Positions 53,907 through 64,000 of a stretch of 64,000 bases of DNA are shown here, one piece after another (position 1 is the first letter of the stretch; every line of letters starts with the position of its first letter). The translations under genes and the position numbers were made by a program. Location of the stretch: positions 28,864 to 92,863 of the forward strand of contig WOGZ01000123.1 of assembly GCA_009733775.1 (NCBI GenBank). Direction: 5' to 3'. This DNA comes from Alectoria sarmentosa. Lineage: Eukaryota > Ascomycota > Lecanoromycetes > Lecanorales > Parmeliaceae. The notes beneath the pieces are model-generated. The model worked only from the letters and a program-made list of their open reading frames with translations. It did not search any database and was not told the origin of the DNA.

Positions 53907-56207
53907 TGGCCTCCCAGACTGGATGGAAGAAGCTCTGGATGGATGGTGGAGAATGTGAGTAAAAGTACAGTCAGTTCAACCGGAGAGGAGAAAAAGCATG
54001 AAGATTGATTGAAGAAGTTCCAATCAAGCACATTCACTACGACGTCTTCTTTTCTTCTTTTCTTCTTCTCTTCTTTTCTTAGACTAGACAATGGTGCCGA
54101 TGCCTGGACTTGAAGAAGGTGCCATAACATCTTCCAGCTTGTGAAGCGGGGTCAGAGATGGCCGTGTCAGCAGCTATGGGAAATTACGGACTATGGCCGG
54201 CGCCAAGAGCTCACAAACCTCCATTTCCCTGCACTCTCTTTGACATCCTCTTGCTTTCTCTGCTTGTCTGCATCCAAATCCTTCTAGCGATGGTGGTTTG
54301 ATTTGGTAGACGTCGAGTTGACTTACTAAAGCCTTTCTCGAAACTTGAGAATGACGGACGGCCGCCCCGTTCTTCTACTCTGCCTCATTAAACAGGTGCA
54401 TATTCAACCACATCCGAGCAGAAGTAAGCAAAATTCCATGGTCTTAGACCCGTAGAGAAAACGTCTGCCTAATTCTATCGCTCACGATTGACTCGACTCT
54501 GCTGGCCAAGGACCGGTGGCGACTTCTACCCAAGATACCTGCGACTAAGGCTCATCACATTCGTGGCGAATTCAACAGGGAAACAAGTCTTTCTGTGACA
54601 TGCTCGAGCAAGCTTCACCAACTATGCTAGACCTGGCGCCAATTAAACAATTGTCTTCCAGACATGCAAGAGCGATTATGCTTTGCCTTCCAAGGACTGA
54701 CACCAGCACAACGCGCCTTCTCCAGAAACATACAAGCGTTATGATCTATGGTCTTCCGTCTGGGGCCAGCAAACACAGCATTTACTGGTAACTCTGAAGC
54801 ACGATCAACCCGATGTCTACGGCCTGGAATCAGTGAAGAGCTCTACTGCCGGTACCTTGAGGGTGAGATCTCGTGCTACAAAGGGACGACAAATGAAAGG
54901 CTACCCCATACGGAATCCTTGTCGATATTTCCATGTTTGCTGTCGTGCGTGGCCTTCGTCTACCGATGCTAGGCCGGTCGTCGAGGATCCTTAGTCGCCC
55001 TATATCACGATCGCCCTCTCGCTCTTTGGTCTATTCTTGACGAGAAAGATTCTCCCCCCGGCGGAAAGCAAAATCACAAGCCAGAAGCATTAATCGAATA
55101 GAAACTAAGCTATCATCATGTGCGTGTGGACGTTCTGCATCCACACGTGTGGACATTACCGCTATTTTTTGATGTTTCTCTGCGACAATCACCACTCTCA
55201 CTTTGAACCTTTCGCAAGGTCAAGTGGCAACATAATTCCGCCAGGTCTGATTCAGGCGTCAGACAACGTTGTTAGCTCTGACTTGTGCGGTTCGTGATTC
55301 ACCCTTTCCATCCTCAACCCCTGTTCCTTGCTGTTAGAAAGATCGGCGCTCTACAGTCTCTGTTGCCATCTGTCTTGCGAGAAAGCAACAGTACTCACCA
55401 GAAAAAACCAAGAGCTTTACTGACAATTGCCTCCTTAGCTAACTGTGAAGCCTGGTACCAAGAACACCGTCGAAGAGAGGCCGCCATCACCTTAGCGTTC
55501 ATGCGATATAGCCAACGGTAGTAATCCACGGCTTGGTCAGAGGTGTGGGGAAAACATGGTATCGAAAGGACAAGACTTGTGACTGAGCTAAGGAGAGTGA
55601 CAGGAAGCGTTTTATTTTCTCACAGTGTTAAAGACATCGGTGCAGCAAAGGCAATTCGTTACCCGTCCAATAAGTTCTTGAGGCTACTTCTTCGGCTTTA
55701 TGATAACTATCTTCGGCTTGTTACCCATGATCTAGCAAACTTACAACAGGGTCCGCGTCCAAGACTGCAACTCTCTTAACAACTTGCCTGGGCTATCCGC
55801 ACGACTAGTCGGAATGAAGCCTTTATTAAGAACAAGTCTTTTGGGGGATTGACAATTCAAATTATGGTCACCACTGTCTGGCAATATACATCCAGAGACT
55901 ATTATCAGCCTTCCCAAATGATATTGTGGGGCTTTGAGACTGACGCTAGATCCTTTCCATGTGCTTTCTAACGCAGAATTAGGAAACGGCCACCTCTGCA
56001 ACCTGATCCAGCATGTTTGCAGGCACTACAAGGGGATCATGATACCTACAAAAGGCGCAAAAGGAAAATTACCCAAATGCCAATGGCGATGGGGATAAGA
56101 GCGTCTCGATCGGTCATAGGTAATCTATGTGGACATGCTCCGATTCCTGATCAGCTCGATCAGGCTAATTTACTCTTCCTTTTCCAATTGCCTCTTAATA
56201 CTATACA

Positions 56208-56801
56208 GTGCAGTCTCTTAACAAATCCACACCGTCTACCCTATCTCCAGTACCTAAGAGAACAGACCTCGCTCGTCCTCCTGACACATCCTCTCTATCC
56301 TCCCGATGTGCGCCTTCACCAATTCCTGATGATAAGAATCCTCAACTTCCTTCGCCTTGGGTTCCCTCCATTCCCGGACCGGTTCAGAGCAGTCTTTCGA
56401 ATGTGAGCGCAACGTCTTCATAGGTCACCTCGTACTCTCAAACCAATTTATGCAGACCAAGAAGCAGTCAAGAATGGTTTGAGTGTACGAAAGGTGCTTT
56501 TTTTGGACTGGATGTTCGAGGGAGCCAGGCATGTTTGGGTCTACGTTGTGGTGTTAGCAGGACTTGGGGTAACGGGTATTCAGAGGCGGACATACCTTTG
56601 AACAAGACGAGCACTTTTGGCCAAGGTGTGGTGCGTGGCTGTCAACTAGTCGTCGAAATATGTGCTAATGCTTTGGAAGAACAGGAAAAACCACTCTTCA
56701 AGACGCCACATCTTATTCGTATAGCGGTAAAAGTAACCTTTTCTTGGAATGATGATGAGAATCCCTGGTTGTGCGACATGTCTACGTTCAAGTCGGGATG
56801 A
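56208..56801 (+). pseudogene. Possible gene relic interrupted by one in-frame TAG
   Basis: The same frame is open from 56208 to 56801 except for TAG at 56421-56423. The first part is Pro/Ser-rich (STPSTLSPVPKRTDLARPPD); the second is mixed and more globular (WFECTKGAFFGLDVRGSQAC, later FSWNDDENPWLCDM). A plausible splice acceptor CTATACAG just before the first part could join it to upstream codons. Product unrecognised. Could be chance; the single stop in nearly 200 codons makes it worth noting. Confidence 0.25.
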
Positions 56802-57127
56802 TGGCTGCGAGAGGTTGATTTCATAAGTGACCTTCCGGAAGCTCCTGATCGACGCTCTGGAGCAAGGTCAGAATGCCACCTATCCCTAGTCTACAGGTGA
56901 TAAAGGACAGAGTGGGCAGCTCTTCATGGCTACGGAGGGACGTTTCCGATTCATGCCAATTCCAAGGAGACAGACTATAAGTCTTTGTTCCTCGGCTTTC
57001 GAAATCAATCTTAGAGACAGGTAAGACTCAAGCATGAATGCGACATCATTTCCCTTCAACAAGCAGATATCCAGCCCCCCCCCCCCAAACACTCAACCCC
57101 GTCGCCCAACTCCCACCCACCTCTCTC

Positions 57128-57584
57128 TTACTTCGCCCCAGGAACCTCCTTCAAAAACCTCCCAATCGCAATCGCGACCTTGGCCTCGTCGTCGCGATCC
57201 CTGCCCCCCGCCGCCCGGATCCGCTGCCACAGGCGGATCCCGTTGGTGTGCAGGTCCGGGTGCGACTCGAGAAACCGCCAGAGCTCCGCCACGTCGGCGC
57301 CCGTCATGCGCAAGCAGGGCCGGTGCAGGGCGCCGAGGGCGCGGGCCATGTCGGCGTCGCGCAGCGGGTGGCGGTCCGGGAACAGCTTGCAGCAGATGAC
57401 CGAGTCGAGGTGGTCGCCGCGGTGCCAGAGGGTCCATTTGCGGCACATGTCCGTGGTTGGGTCGATGGAGGCGGGGGTTTGTCGGGTTAGGTCTGAGAGG
57501 GGGGGTTGGGCGTTAGCTTTGTGGGTAGGTAGGTAGGGGGGAGGGGAGGGGGAGGGGAGGGGGACCTGGGGTTGGTGGTGGCAT
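57128..57584 (-). CDS. Small protein of a tandem family, copy A (GC-rich)
   Basis: 127 residues. Exon 1 57566-57584 (only 19 bp, encoding MPPPTP and one base), 73-bp C-rich intron 57493-57565 ending CTCTCAG, exon 2 57128-57492. Conserved core shared with copy B: CRKW..LW..GD..DS.ICCK.FP.RH, then MT..DVAEL..F...PDLH.N.IR.WQ. By eye 41 of about 77 core residues are identical to copy B. Mostly charged and helical-looking, two adjacent Cys, no signal peptide. The coding sequence is much richer in G+C than its neighbours, mainly through third positions. No known domain recognised. Same strand and spacing as copy B. Confidence 0.7.
57531..57575 (+). other. G-rich tract in the intron of copy A
   Basis: Runs of GGGGGG, GGGG, GGGGG, GGGG and GGGGG separated by single A or AGG lie on the plus strand, opposite the C-rich intron of copy A. 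The pattern can form a G-quadruplex in plus-strand DNA. Confidence 0.6.
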
Positions 57585-58098
57585 GGTGGAGGATTGGTTT
57601 GAGGAGGGTTTGTGTTTTGGTGAATGATGTCTTTGCTGTTGGATGGGTTTTAGGGAGGATCACTTAGAGAAAGGAGTTTTGGGAAGAAGGTTGCTGAGGG
57701 TTTGATATTTGAGAGAGAAACTTGGGTTTTTGAATGTTAAAAGGGGTGTTTCGGAGGGATATTCACTCCTATTGGCGTCTCATGGCTTCGAAAAGGGCCC
57801 AGCCGACAAAGGCTGCCGGCGCGTCCGTTACTGTTGATATGCACGTGAGCGTCATCCTAATAGGAAATGTGACATCCGACTGGCTGGCTAGGTGGATGGC
57901 CAGAGCATCTAATATCCGGCAAGCTTGATACCCTATTCGGCGTTCGGTTTTTAGTGGCGTTTGGCGAGTCTTCAATGAGATTGTGGGAAGCTGAGGGGAA
58001 AGAAAAAGAAGAGCGATACTGGTTGAATTATTATCTAGTTTTAGTCTTGTCGTCCAAATGCTGTGCACCAGCCACCTTACAAGCGAGACAGGCTCTTC
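57585..58098. other. Spacer between family copies A and B
   Basis: 514 bp with the promoter of copy A and the 3' end of copy B. G-rich at its left edge, ordinary elsewhere. No other gene. Confidence 0.45.
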
Positions 58099-58461
58099 TC
58101 ATCGTATCTTTGGACGACTCCTGCGGCCGAACCTCAGAATCGCCAAGGTCACCAAACGCTGATCATCAGGTCCCCCCAGTTTTCTATCGAATCTCTTCTG
58201 CCAGTATCGGATCGGATTGCTGTGCAAGTCGGGATTGGACAGAAAGAATTCGTAGAGTTCCGCAACGTCTTTGGCCGTCATTCCTGCGCAACCCTTGTAG
58301 CTGATCCCGAACGCATAAGCGATGCTGTGATCGTCCATGTGATGCCGTTCCGGAAACATTTTGCAGCAGATGAGCGAATCCATGAGGTCTCCTTGCGACC
58401 AGAGACCCGGCCATTTTCGACAGAAGTCATCGTCAGGGTGGATTGAGTGGATACTTGACAT
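58099..58461 (-). CDS. Small protein of a tandem family, copy B
   Basis: 120 residues from the ATG at 58461 (MSSIHSIHPDDDFCRKWPGL). It carries the full core: SQGDLMDSLICCKMFPERHH, then GMTAKDVAELYEFFLSNPDL, HSNPIRYWQK and a C-terminal LVTLAILRFGRR. Base composition is like the surrounding DNA, unlike copy A. Sequence upstream has CTAAC and GCAG suggesting an intron in the leader ending just before the start, parallel to the tiny first exon of copy A; a further upstream coding exon cannot be excluded. Function unknown; no recognised domain, no signal peptide, no membrane segment. Confidence 0.7.
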   Translation of the reverse strand: MSSIHSIHPDDDFCRKWPGLWSQGDLMDSLICCKMFPERHHMDDHSIAYAFGISYKGCAGMTAKDVAELYEFFLSNPDLHSNPIRYWQKRFDRKLGGPDDQRLVTLAILRFGRRSRPKIR

Positions 58462-58839
58462 CTTGAAGGCTGCGTGAGGAGGTTAGTACAAGAATTTAAC
58501 AAGGGAAATGTCAAGTAGACGACCTTTTCGTGACAGGGTGCTAGCGGCTGACGGATTGAAGCTCTATGTGTCGGTAGACTTGTCTTCGGAAGAATGAGGA
58601 GGAAGTTGTTCGCATCTGAAAGCTTGGAAGATATCTGAGAATGGTTGATGTTGAGTGGAAAGCTGAGTGTGTTCGGTGAAAGTAGAAGTCTCTGAAGGGT
58701 AGACTTACTTAATTATAGCTGGTTGCTTATGAGCAGGTAAGAGCGACCCATCCAAGAAACTTTATATCCTGCTAATATTGCAGGTCACCCAGACACCATC
58801 GTACCGCCAGCGTTGGTGCGTCGTCAAGTTCCGCAAACT
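58462..58839. other. Spacer between copies B and C
   Basis: 378 bp: leader and promoter of copy B and downstream side of copy C. No gene seen. Confidence 0.4.
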
Positions 58840-59191
58840 TTACCAGTGGGTGCATGGATTTCCTGGAATATCTTGGTGCTTCTCGAGTTTGCAGTATCCG
58901 TTCATGACGTCTTCTGCGTTTATAATCTGCTAGCTGGACAAATGACAGTGCAGCTGCAATTTCCATAGCGCATAGATGGTGTGTGTCTCGCCACACGAAG
59001 CACGTAATGATTGCATCGATGTTCTCTGGGTGGTGCCAGAGCTCCCAGTAGCGGCAAGGGTCTTTGGCTCGTGTGGAGACAAAGCGTGGCACAATAGGTT
59101 GCTTCTTTTTGCAATTGGAGGTCAGTCGGGCTATCAACAGGAGATATGGATGTGACGCATACGAGAGGAACCGTGTGACCCCGAGCATCAT
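58840..59191 (-). pseudogene. Small tandem family, copy C, frameshifted
   Basis: The frame from 59191 has the first half of the family core in diverged form: DPCRYWELWHHPENIDAIIT, CFVWRDTHH and then EIAAALSFVQ. From there the family signal leaves this frame and resumes one base over at 58917-58840 as AEDVMNGYCKLEKHQDIPGN then PCTHW followed by TAA. In copy B the matching stretch is AKDVAELYEFF..NPDLHSNPIRYW. The switch lies between about 58917 and 58936, too short for an intron, so a frameshift is the simplest reading. The other frame runs on to 58772 with unrelated sequence. The N-terminal 35 residues do not match copies A or B. Confidence 0.6.
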
Positions 59192-60315
59192 GAGAGGTGG
59201 TCCTTGATAAAACCTTGGAGAGCGGTGAGAGATAGTGGCGGAGGGTATTTGAATGAAGCACTAGGGCATTTGTGTTTTTTGACGAAAGGAACTTCCTTTC
59301 ACGAAACCATATTCGTATAGTGAAGCAGGCGTTGACAGGCACGCCCACGAATGAAGACTGCAGCGTAGCAAAGAACACGACTAGCAGCGACCATGTGCAT
59401 ATGCCCAAGCTTGGACGGAAGTGAGGAAGTGGATGATTCGAATGCTACCCAGATGCAACTATCAGGTGATGGGTGGCAGTCTCTTCGGAAAGAGCACCTA
59501 AAGGAAAGCGGAGCGGTCTTAGCGAAGGGTGTTGTTTCACGGTTGGCCACAGGGAGAATTGGCCACCCAGAAGGCCTCTTAACCGCCGAAGCACGGTTGA
59601 TCCAAGTATTCGCTACATTTTCGGCGTCGTCTCGTCCCTTCCTGAGGAGCCAACCGGCCACATCATAATGAGTTGTATTGTACGCGCCCAGAAACGGTCA
59701 GAAGATAGATTACGAAAGCCCTGCAAGCCATGTCCGTCTTTCTCCAAGGCGGTAAATAGCGGCAAGAAGAACAGAGTACGAGAGAATCCTTTAGTACTTT
59801 TAATCCTTTCTAGCAAACAAGAATTCGAGAAGCGGTTTGCTACAAGGAGACCAATATCGAGAGCAGATTCGACATGCTGGTATGGCCAGCAAACTTACGA
59901 ACTGTGCAGACGGCTGGAGACGATGTTCGTTGGCGCACTAGGCTGTAAATAGTATCATGCATTAAAGTAGCCTAAGCGATGATTATGGAAGGAGAACACT
60001 CTCAAGTCTACGCTTCATGCACTCATTTGAATAAGGGGATGCGCCCGTTGAAGCAGTTGCTTCGCACAGATGTATGGGCTGTGGTGATGGTCTGTACGAC
60101 GATCCGAGCACCCAAAGCCCCACCTCGAGGGGCAGGTTGCTCCTACTCTCTTTGAATGGGGTTTCCCTGACTAATAGATTAGAAATAACACAAGTCAATA
60201 AATCTGGGCTTACCATAACACAAAGTTTTCCGAACCCACAGAAGAGCCGTTCCTCCTCAGCTTTCCCAAGACCTTTTCACTTCCAACCAAACCCCTCATC
60301 CTTTCCTAAGGCAGC
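59192..60315. other. Gene-free interval
   Basis: 1.12 kb. Several open frames of 80-160 codons overlap on both strands around 59300-59950, but none shows recognisable protein sequence or a partner exon. Nothing called. Confidence 0.45.
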
Positions 60316-60673
60316 ATGTGCCATACAACGACTATAATCTTCCGCTGCGGATGCAAGCAGCCTGACAAAGACCTTTGCCAAAATCATCTACGCAGCCAAC
60401 GGTGCAAAGAAACCCACCAATCGTGAGCATTCTCATCAACCAATGTCTTCAAACCTTTCCATGCTTTATCTGACTCCCTGTTTCAGAAAGACTGATACCA
60501 AGGATTGCCGCACGTGCTATGACCCTTCATCTCTGAGGCAGACACACACGGATGAAACTCCGAATTCCTACGCAGAGCGTGAGGGATATTTGAACCGCGA
60601 GGGTTACTGGCGTACAGAGAGCGCTATGCATCGATGCAGATACCGAAGGATGAGGATTCGTGTCCCGGCATAG
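60316..60673 (+). CDS. Small spliced Cys-rich protein of unknown function
   Basis: 97 residues. Exon 1 60316-60422 encodes MCHTTTIIFRCGCKQPDKDL then CQNHLRSQRCKETHQ; the 64-bp intron 60423-60486 has GTGAGC, branch CTGAC and TTTCAG; exon 2 60487-60673 encodes SKTDTKDCRTCYDPSSLRQT and an Arg-rich end. Cys pattern: Cys2, CGC, a spaced Cys, RCKET, then DCRTC, suggesting metal binding or disulfides. No signal peptide. Small ascomycete proteins starting MCH/MCQ with this spacing are common and uncharacterised. Convincing splice sites are the main support. Confidence 0.5.
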
Positions 60674-62381
60674 AATGTGGGGACAGCGCAGATGCGATGT
60701 GGGATACTGGCATCCGGAAAGGGATCGTCGCTGAGGGTGAGGTTGGGCTGATCACGAATGCTTTCAAAGCGAGGATATGCATAGGGATTTCGATGCAAAG
60801 ATAACACTGGAAGTTCAGTAGAGATAGATCAGCAAAAAGCATATGAAGCAAGCCTTTGCCAGAGATGTCATGGAAACAGGAACCATTTCATACCGTACAG
60901 CAATTGGGCCTCTACAACCCAAAGACATCCCCAGTATCGGCTCCAGAACTGGTCCCATCTTTTTCTAAATGAGAAGTGTCTAGTCAATAGACCAGAATGA
61001 AACGGGCTGTAGCACAAGCTCTGAAGCAGGAAGACAACCAGTGGGCAAATTGAACAAAGCATACTGTCCTCATGAATGGTCTTTCTATCCTTTCGAGACT
61101 TGCTAGGCTTATGTAGAGCCGTCCCCTTACTCCCTTCCTGCAATCTCCTACACTCATAACCAAGCATACACCTCTGAAACCCACTAAGCCGACCGAAAGC
61201 AATGCTTTCATGCAACCAACATGTGCGAGCATTTGCGTGTCGTACATAATCGCAATCATGAAGCCCTTCGCATCACCACTTGCAATCACGCCAAAACCGG
61301 CGGGCCATGCAGAATAATGCCCCCTCGGTAGGTATTCCATCAACGAACCGCTCAGCCGTCTTTTTTCGATTTACTCACACTAGCTCGCCGGCGCAGGACG
61401 GACTCTAATTGGAAAAGGAGTCACCTCTTCCCCGTGAGCAATGTAGAGAGATGAAGACAAATTATCGCAACATAGAGAGGATTGCAGGATACAGAAAAAC
61501 TGACGCAAGCGACCAAAGGGAACCCGTTGAGGTGAGGGAATCATAGATTCCCATCTAAGTAGATGACTTCTGCTTCCAGCGCGAAGCGATAATGACTATG
61601 ATGGACGACACATTAAGGAGATAGATTGGTATAAGACAATTAATGCGAGCCTCTGAAAGAAAACTTGTGGAATTTACACGTACTGGGAACCACAAGAAAA
61701 TTCTGTGTTCTATCAGCTCCCGTTATCCGGAGTAAGACATGTGTTGGTGCCCCTGTCAGAGCCAATACGTGTTGTTTGCTTGGTCTTTCCTCTGCTTCGG
61801 TAACAATACACTTCACCTTTGACTCTCACCCACTCAGCACTTCTTCGTATACATTAGATATTGCGGTCAATCTACTGGAAAGAACAACCATCCCAAGCAA
61901 TGACTGTTGGAAGCGAGCAGTATTCATGAGTCGGTGAGACCGGCTTGATGGGGGGACGCTGTACTAGGCAACCTCGACCAACGAACTCAAATTAGAACTT
62001 CAGCTGGTATCCGAATGGAAATCGCAAGGCATGTTGGCAAGCGATTTGACGAATAGAAGGCTCAGGAACACTTCAGAGTTGGACACAGTCAGGACTCGCA
62101 GCTTTGATGGACCTCGCGTGAGGACATGCTCTTACCCGTCCATGCCCTTCCTTCCCTCTCCACATCTTTCCATCCAACCTACACTGAGCGTCTTGGGCAA
62201 TTTAACTTCTCTATAAGATTCGTACCGTAGCTCCCACGTGTGCCAGAGGCCTCACACCTTCAAAATAAAGGGTACTAGGGCGAACAAATCCAGCATTTTC
62301 TCAGGCCGGGCGTATAGTTCGGCTGCAGAACGCTTTGTTTTTTCAACTACCATGGTGAATTCGTACGATCTATCCTTCGGA
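60674..62381. other. Gene-free interval
   Basis: 1.7 kb. Frames of about 75-120 codons occur on both strands without recognisable content or splice partners. No tRNA-like, rRNA-like or transposon sequence noticed. Confidence 0.45.
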
Positions 62382-63696
62382 TTATTCTCTTGCAGATTCC
62401 TCATCAGCAACAAGCAATTCAAGTTCTCGCACTTTCAGCCACTCTTTCACACTAGCCATCACCTTGTCAAGGGACTCTCCTCCCTCCAGAACGTCATCAA
62501 GATGATGCGAGGTGACTCCACTTCGATGATCTGTGACTCTCTGTTGACTCCAGTTGTACGTCCTGATTTTATCACCGCGACCCATCCTGGAGACTCCAAT
62601 GACACTGAGACGTAACTGTGCCATCTCTTCTTCTCTTGCATCACGCCGTGCTTGAGCAAGCTTCGCTCGTAGGATCTGCCATGCCTTTGTACGGTTTTGC
62701 TGCTGGGATCTCGAGTCTTGTATGGCTACGACAGTATTGGTAGGCAAGTGCGTCAAGCGGACTGCAGAGTCCGTGGTATTGACGTGCTGTCCACCAGCGC
62801 CCCTTGCACGCATAACATCAGTCCTGACATGTGTAGGATCTATGTAGTAGTCGTTTGATGGATCCTCGAAATTACTTTCCACAAGCTCGTCTTCCCCTTG
62901 ACTGGGGAAATTAGGTAACACGAGGACAGATACAGCACTCGTGTGTGTCCTGCCCTTGGTTTCAGTAGCTGGAACCCTTTGTACCCTGTGAACTCCAGCC
63001 TCACATCTGAGCTTATCATATGCTCCTGAAGTTTCGATTTCTAATATCGCCTCTTGGATTGAGTGTTCAAGACCCTGGGTTTTTGTAGCATCAAATTTGA
63101 GAACGTTCACTCGGAGACCCTGCCGCCTGCAATAGCCCTGATACATCTGTAGCAGATTCCCAGCAAATATGCCAGCCTCATCGCCACCGGCTCCAGGTCG
63201 AATCTCAATCAGACATTGCATTTGGGCAAATGGATGCTCCGGGATCAAGCTAGTCTGGAGGTCGCTGGAGAGCGATGAGAGCTTTTCTGTAGTTGTTTGC
63301 AATTCTTCTTGTGCAAGGGATCGTAGTTCTGAGTCCGTTGAGGGGTCTTTGATAAGTTGCTCGAGCTCTGGCAAAGACTGTTCACTATCAGTGACCATGC
63401 ATCTGCCTAGAGGGATAAGGACAAACATTGCTGGCCGACTCCCAGCCATTGAGAGCCGTAGCCACAGCGGACAGAGATCCGGCTTTCTTCGCTATTCGAA
63501 TATCGTACTCGTCGTTGAGCTGCTTCGAGAGCTCGGCATGTTCAGCTGCAAGAGCTTGAGCTCTACCCAGCAACGCCGAAGAGATCGTGGAGGCAGGAGA
63601 TCGGACGGAGCTTTGGTATCGTAGCACAGGCCATAATTGATACGGACTGGCCGTTGCGTAGCGTTGTAGACAAGCCCATCGTCGCGTCGTCAACAT
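62382..63696 (-). CDS. mrf1: Mitochondrial peptide chain release factor 1
   Basis: Terminates mitochondrial translation at UAA/UAG. 421 residues; exon 1 63427-63696, exon 2 62382-63377, with a 49-bp intron 63378-63426 whose acceptor GAACAG restores ESASNSLPELEQLIKDP. The basic N-terminus (MLTTRRWACLQRYATASPYQ) is a mitochondrial presequence. Helical domain 1 follows, then IEIRPGAGGDEAGIFA, GVHRVQRVPATETKGR, and the catalytic GGQ in RARGAGGQHVNTTDSAVRLT, followed by QDSRSQQQNRTKA. A C-terminal block KIRTYNWSQQRVTDHRSG is conserved. The start is the ATG at 63696; the frame remains open upstream only from a TTG. Confidence 0.95.
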
Positions 63697-64000
63697 GCTA
63701 CAGCTCAGAGACAGACCTGGAGAAAACAAGTTGCTTCATGCGAGGGACTCTTTCCGGCCGTGCGGGGCGGAATTGCTCCGCCCCGCTCCGCTGCCATTTA
63801 GCGTTTTCAAAACCAGTTGGAATGTCTTGGCATTTTTCGTCGCCCTCCCCCCCATACATTTTTGTACTGTAGCCCCAACATCGGACAACGTATCTTATCA
63901 ATATCGCTGTTATCGTCAGAATAAGTCTCAAATGGATAAAAATGAAGTTATATTGAAGTCTTACAGGTTCCTCAGCCCCTCAATCATGACCACCGATCGC
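63697..64000. other. Upstream region of MRF1
   Basis: 304 bp to the window edge, including a GC palindrome-like GGGGCGGA..TCCGCCCC near 63763-63786, a possible promoter hairpin. No gene seen. Confidence 0.4.

Larger units (their letters stand above)
52985..57127. other. Four-kilobase stretch without a confident gene
   Basis: Contrasts with the dense gene spacing to the left. It contains a pyrimidine-rich run at 54040-54080, a GTGTGGA/TCCACAC hairpin at 55123-55147 and a C tract near 57077. Two coding-like traces are listed separately (53302-53906 minus, 56208-56801 plus). No transposase or reverse transcriptase motif was recognised. Confidence 0.5.

Noticed and set aside
55123..55147. GTGTGGA hairpin as a terminator or attachment site
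   Set aside because: An 8-bp stem alone in non-coding fungal DNA is easily chance; no gene end next to it.
59299..59661. 120-codon minus-strand frame as a fourth member of the small family
   Set aside because: None of the family core motifs are present.

Overview
This window looks like nuclear DNA of a filamentous ascomycete (Pezizomycotina). Most genes carry one to five short introns (about 45-80 bp) with GT..AG ends and CTRAC-type branch sites. The gene set is fungal: isocitrate lyase, Tom70, Ups1/PRELI, Iec3, Mit1-type remodeler, fungal NBR1, a DUF3455 secreted protein and a LaeA-like methyltransferase. A leotiomycete-like lineage is a guess from general gene character; the sequence alone does not settle the class.

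From 1 to 52 kb the window is an ordinary gene-dense chromosome arm with about two dozen well-supported genes. In order they are: QDR/DTR1-type MFS transporter (-), thiol methyltransferase (+), OTU deubiquitinase (-), isocitrate lyase (+), a decayed Copia gag relic (+), 3'-5' exonuclease with zinc fingers (+), threonine dehydratase/serine racemase-like enzyme (-), mitochondrial ketol-acid reductoisomerase (-), DUF3455 secreted protein (-), Ups1-like lipid transfer protein (-), cytosolic TrpRS (+), Iec3 of INO80 (-), Nop13 (+), aminodeoxychorismate lyase-like (-), Tom70 (+), Barentsz/CASC3-like (+), NBR1-like autophagy receptor (+), pepsin-like protease (-), alpha/beta hydrolase (-), Mit1-like remodeler (+), a small conserved 115-aa protein (-), SAM methyltransferase (+), S10 carboxypeptidase (+) and an Arg/His/Pro-rich repeat protein (-). 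Many neighbours are divergent pairs sharing promoters, including MFS/thiol methyltransferase, OTU/ICL, Ups1/TrpRS, Iec3/Nop13 and ADC lyase/Tom70.

From 53 kb to 62 kb the character changes. A 4-kb stretch has no confident gene, only coding-like fragments. It is followed by a tandem family of three small paralogues on the minus strand: one intact and very GC-rich, one intact with ordinary composition, and one frameshifted. I recognise no domain in them, and they are the best candidate here for something undescribed. A small spliced Cys-rich protein gene and more gene-poor DNA follow, then the mitochondrial release factor gene MRF1 (-).

Functional links between neighbours are few, as is usual in fungi. 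Ketol-acid reductoisomerase sits next to a threonine-dehydratase-like gene, both potentially serving branched-chain amino-acid synthesis. Several genes serve mitochondria (Ups1-like, Tom70, KARI, MRF1) but are scattered. Small repeats include a Tc1/mariner-like foldback MITE at 2.44-2.57 kb and several microsatellites. I found no rRNA, tRNA or CRISPR. Gene models with introns were built by eye from splice motifs and frame continuity; transcripts would be needed to confirm them.
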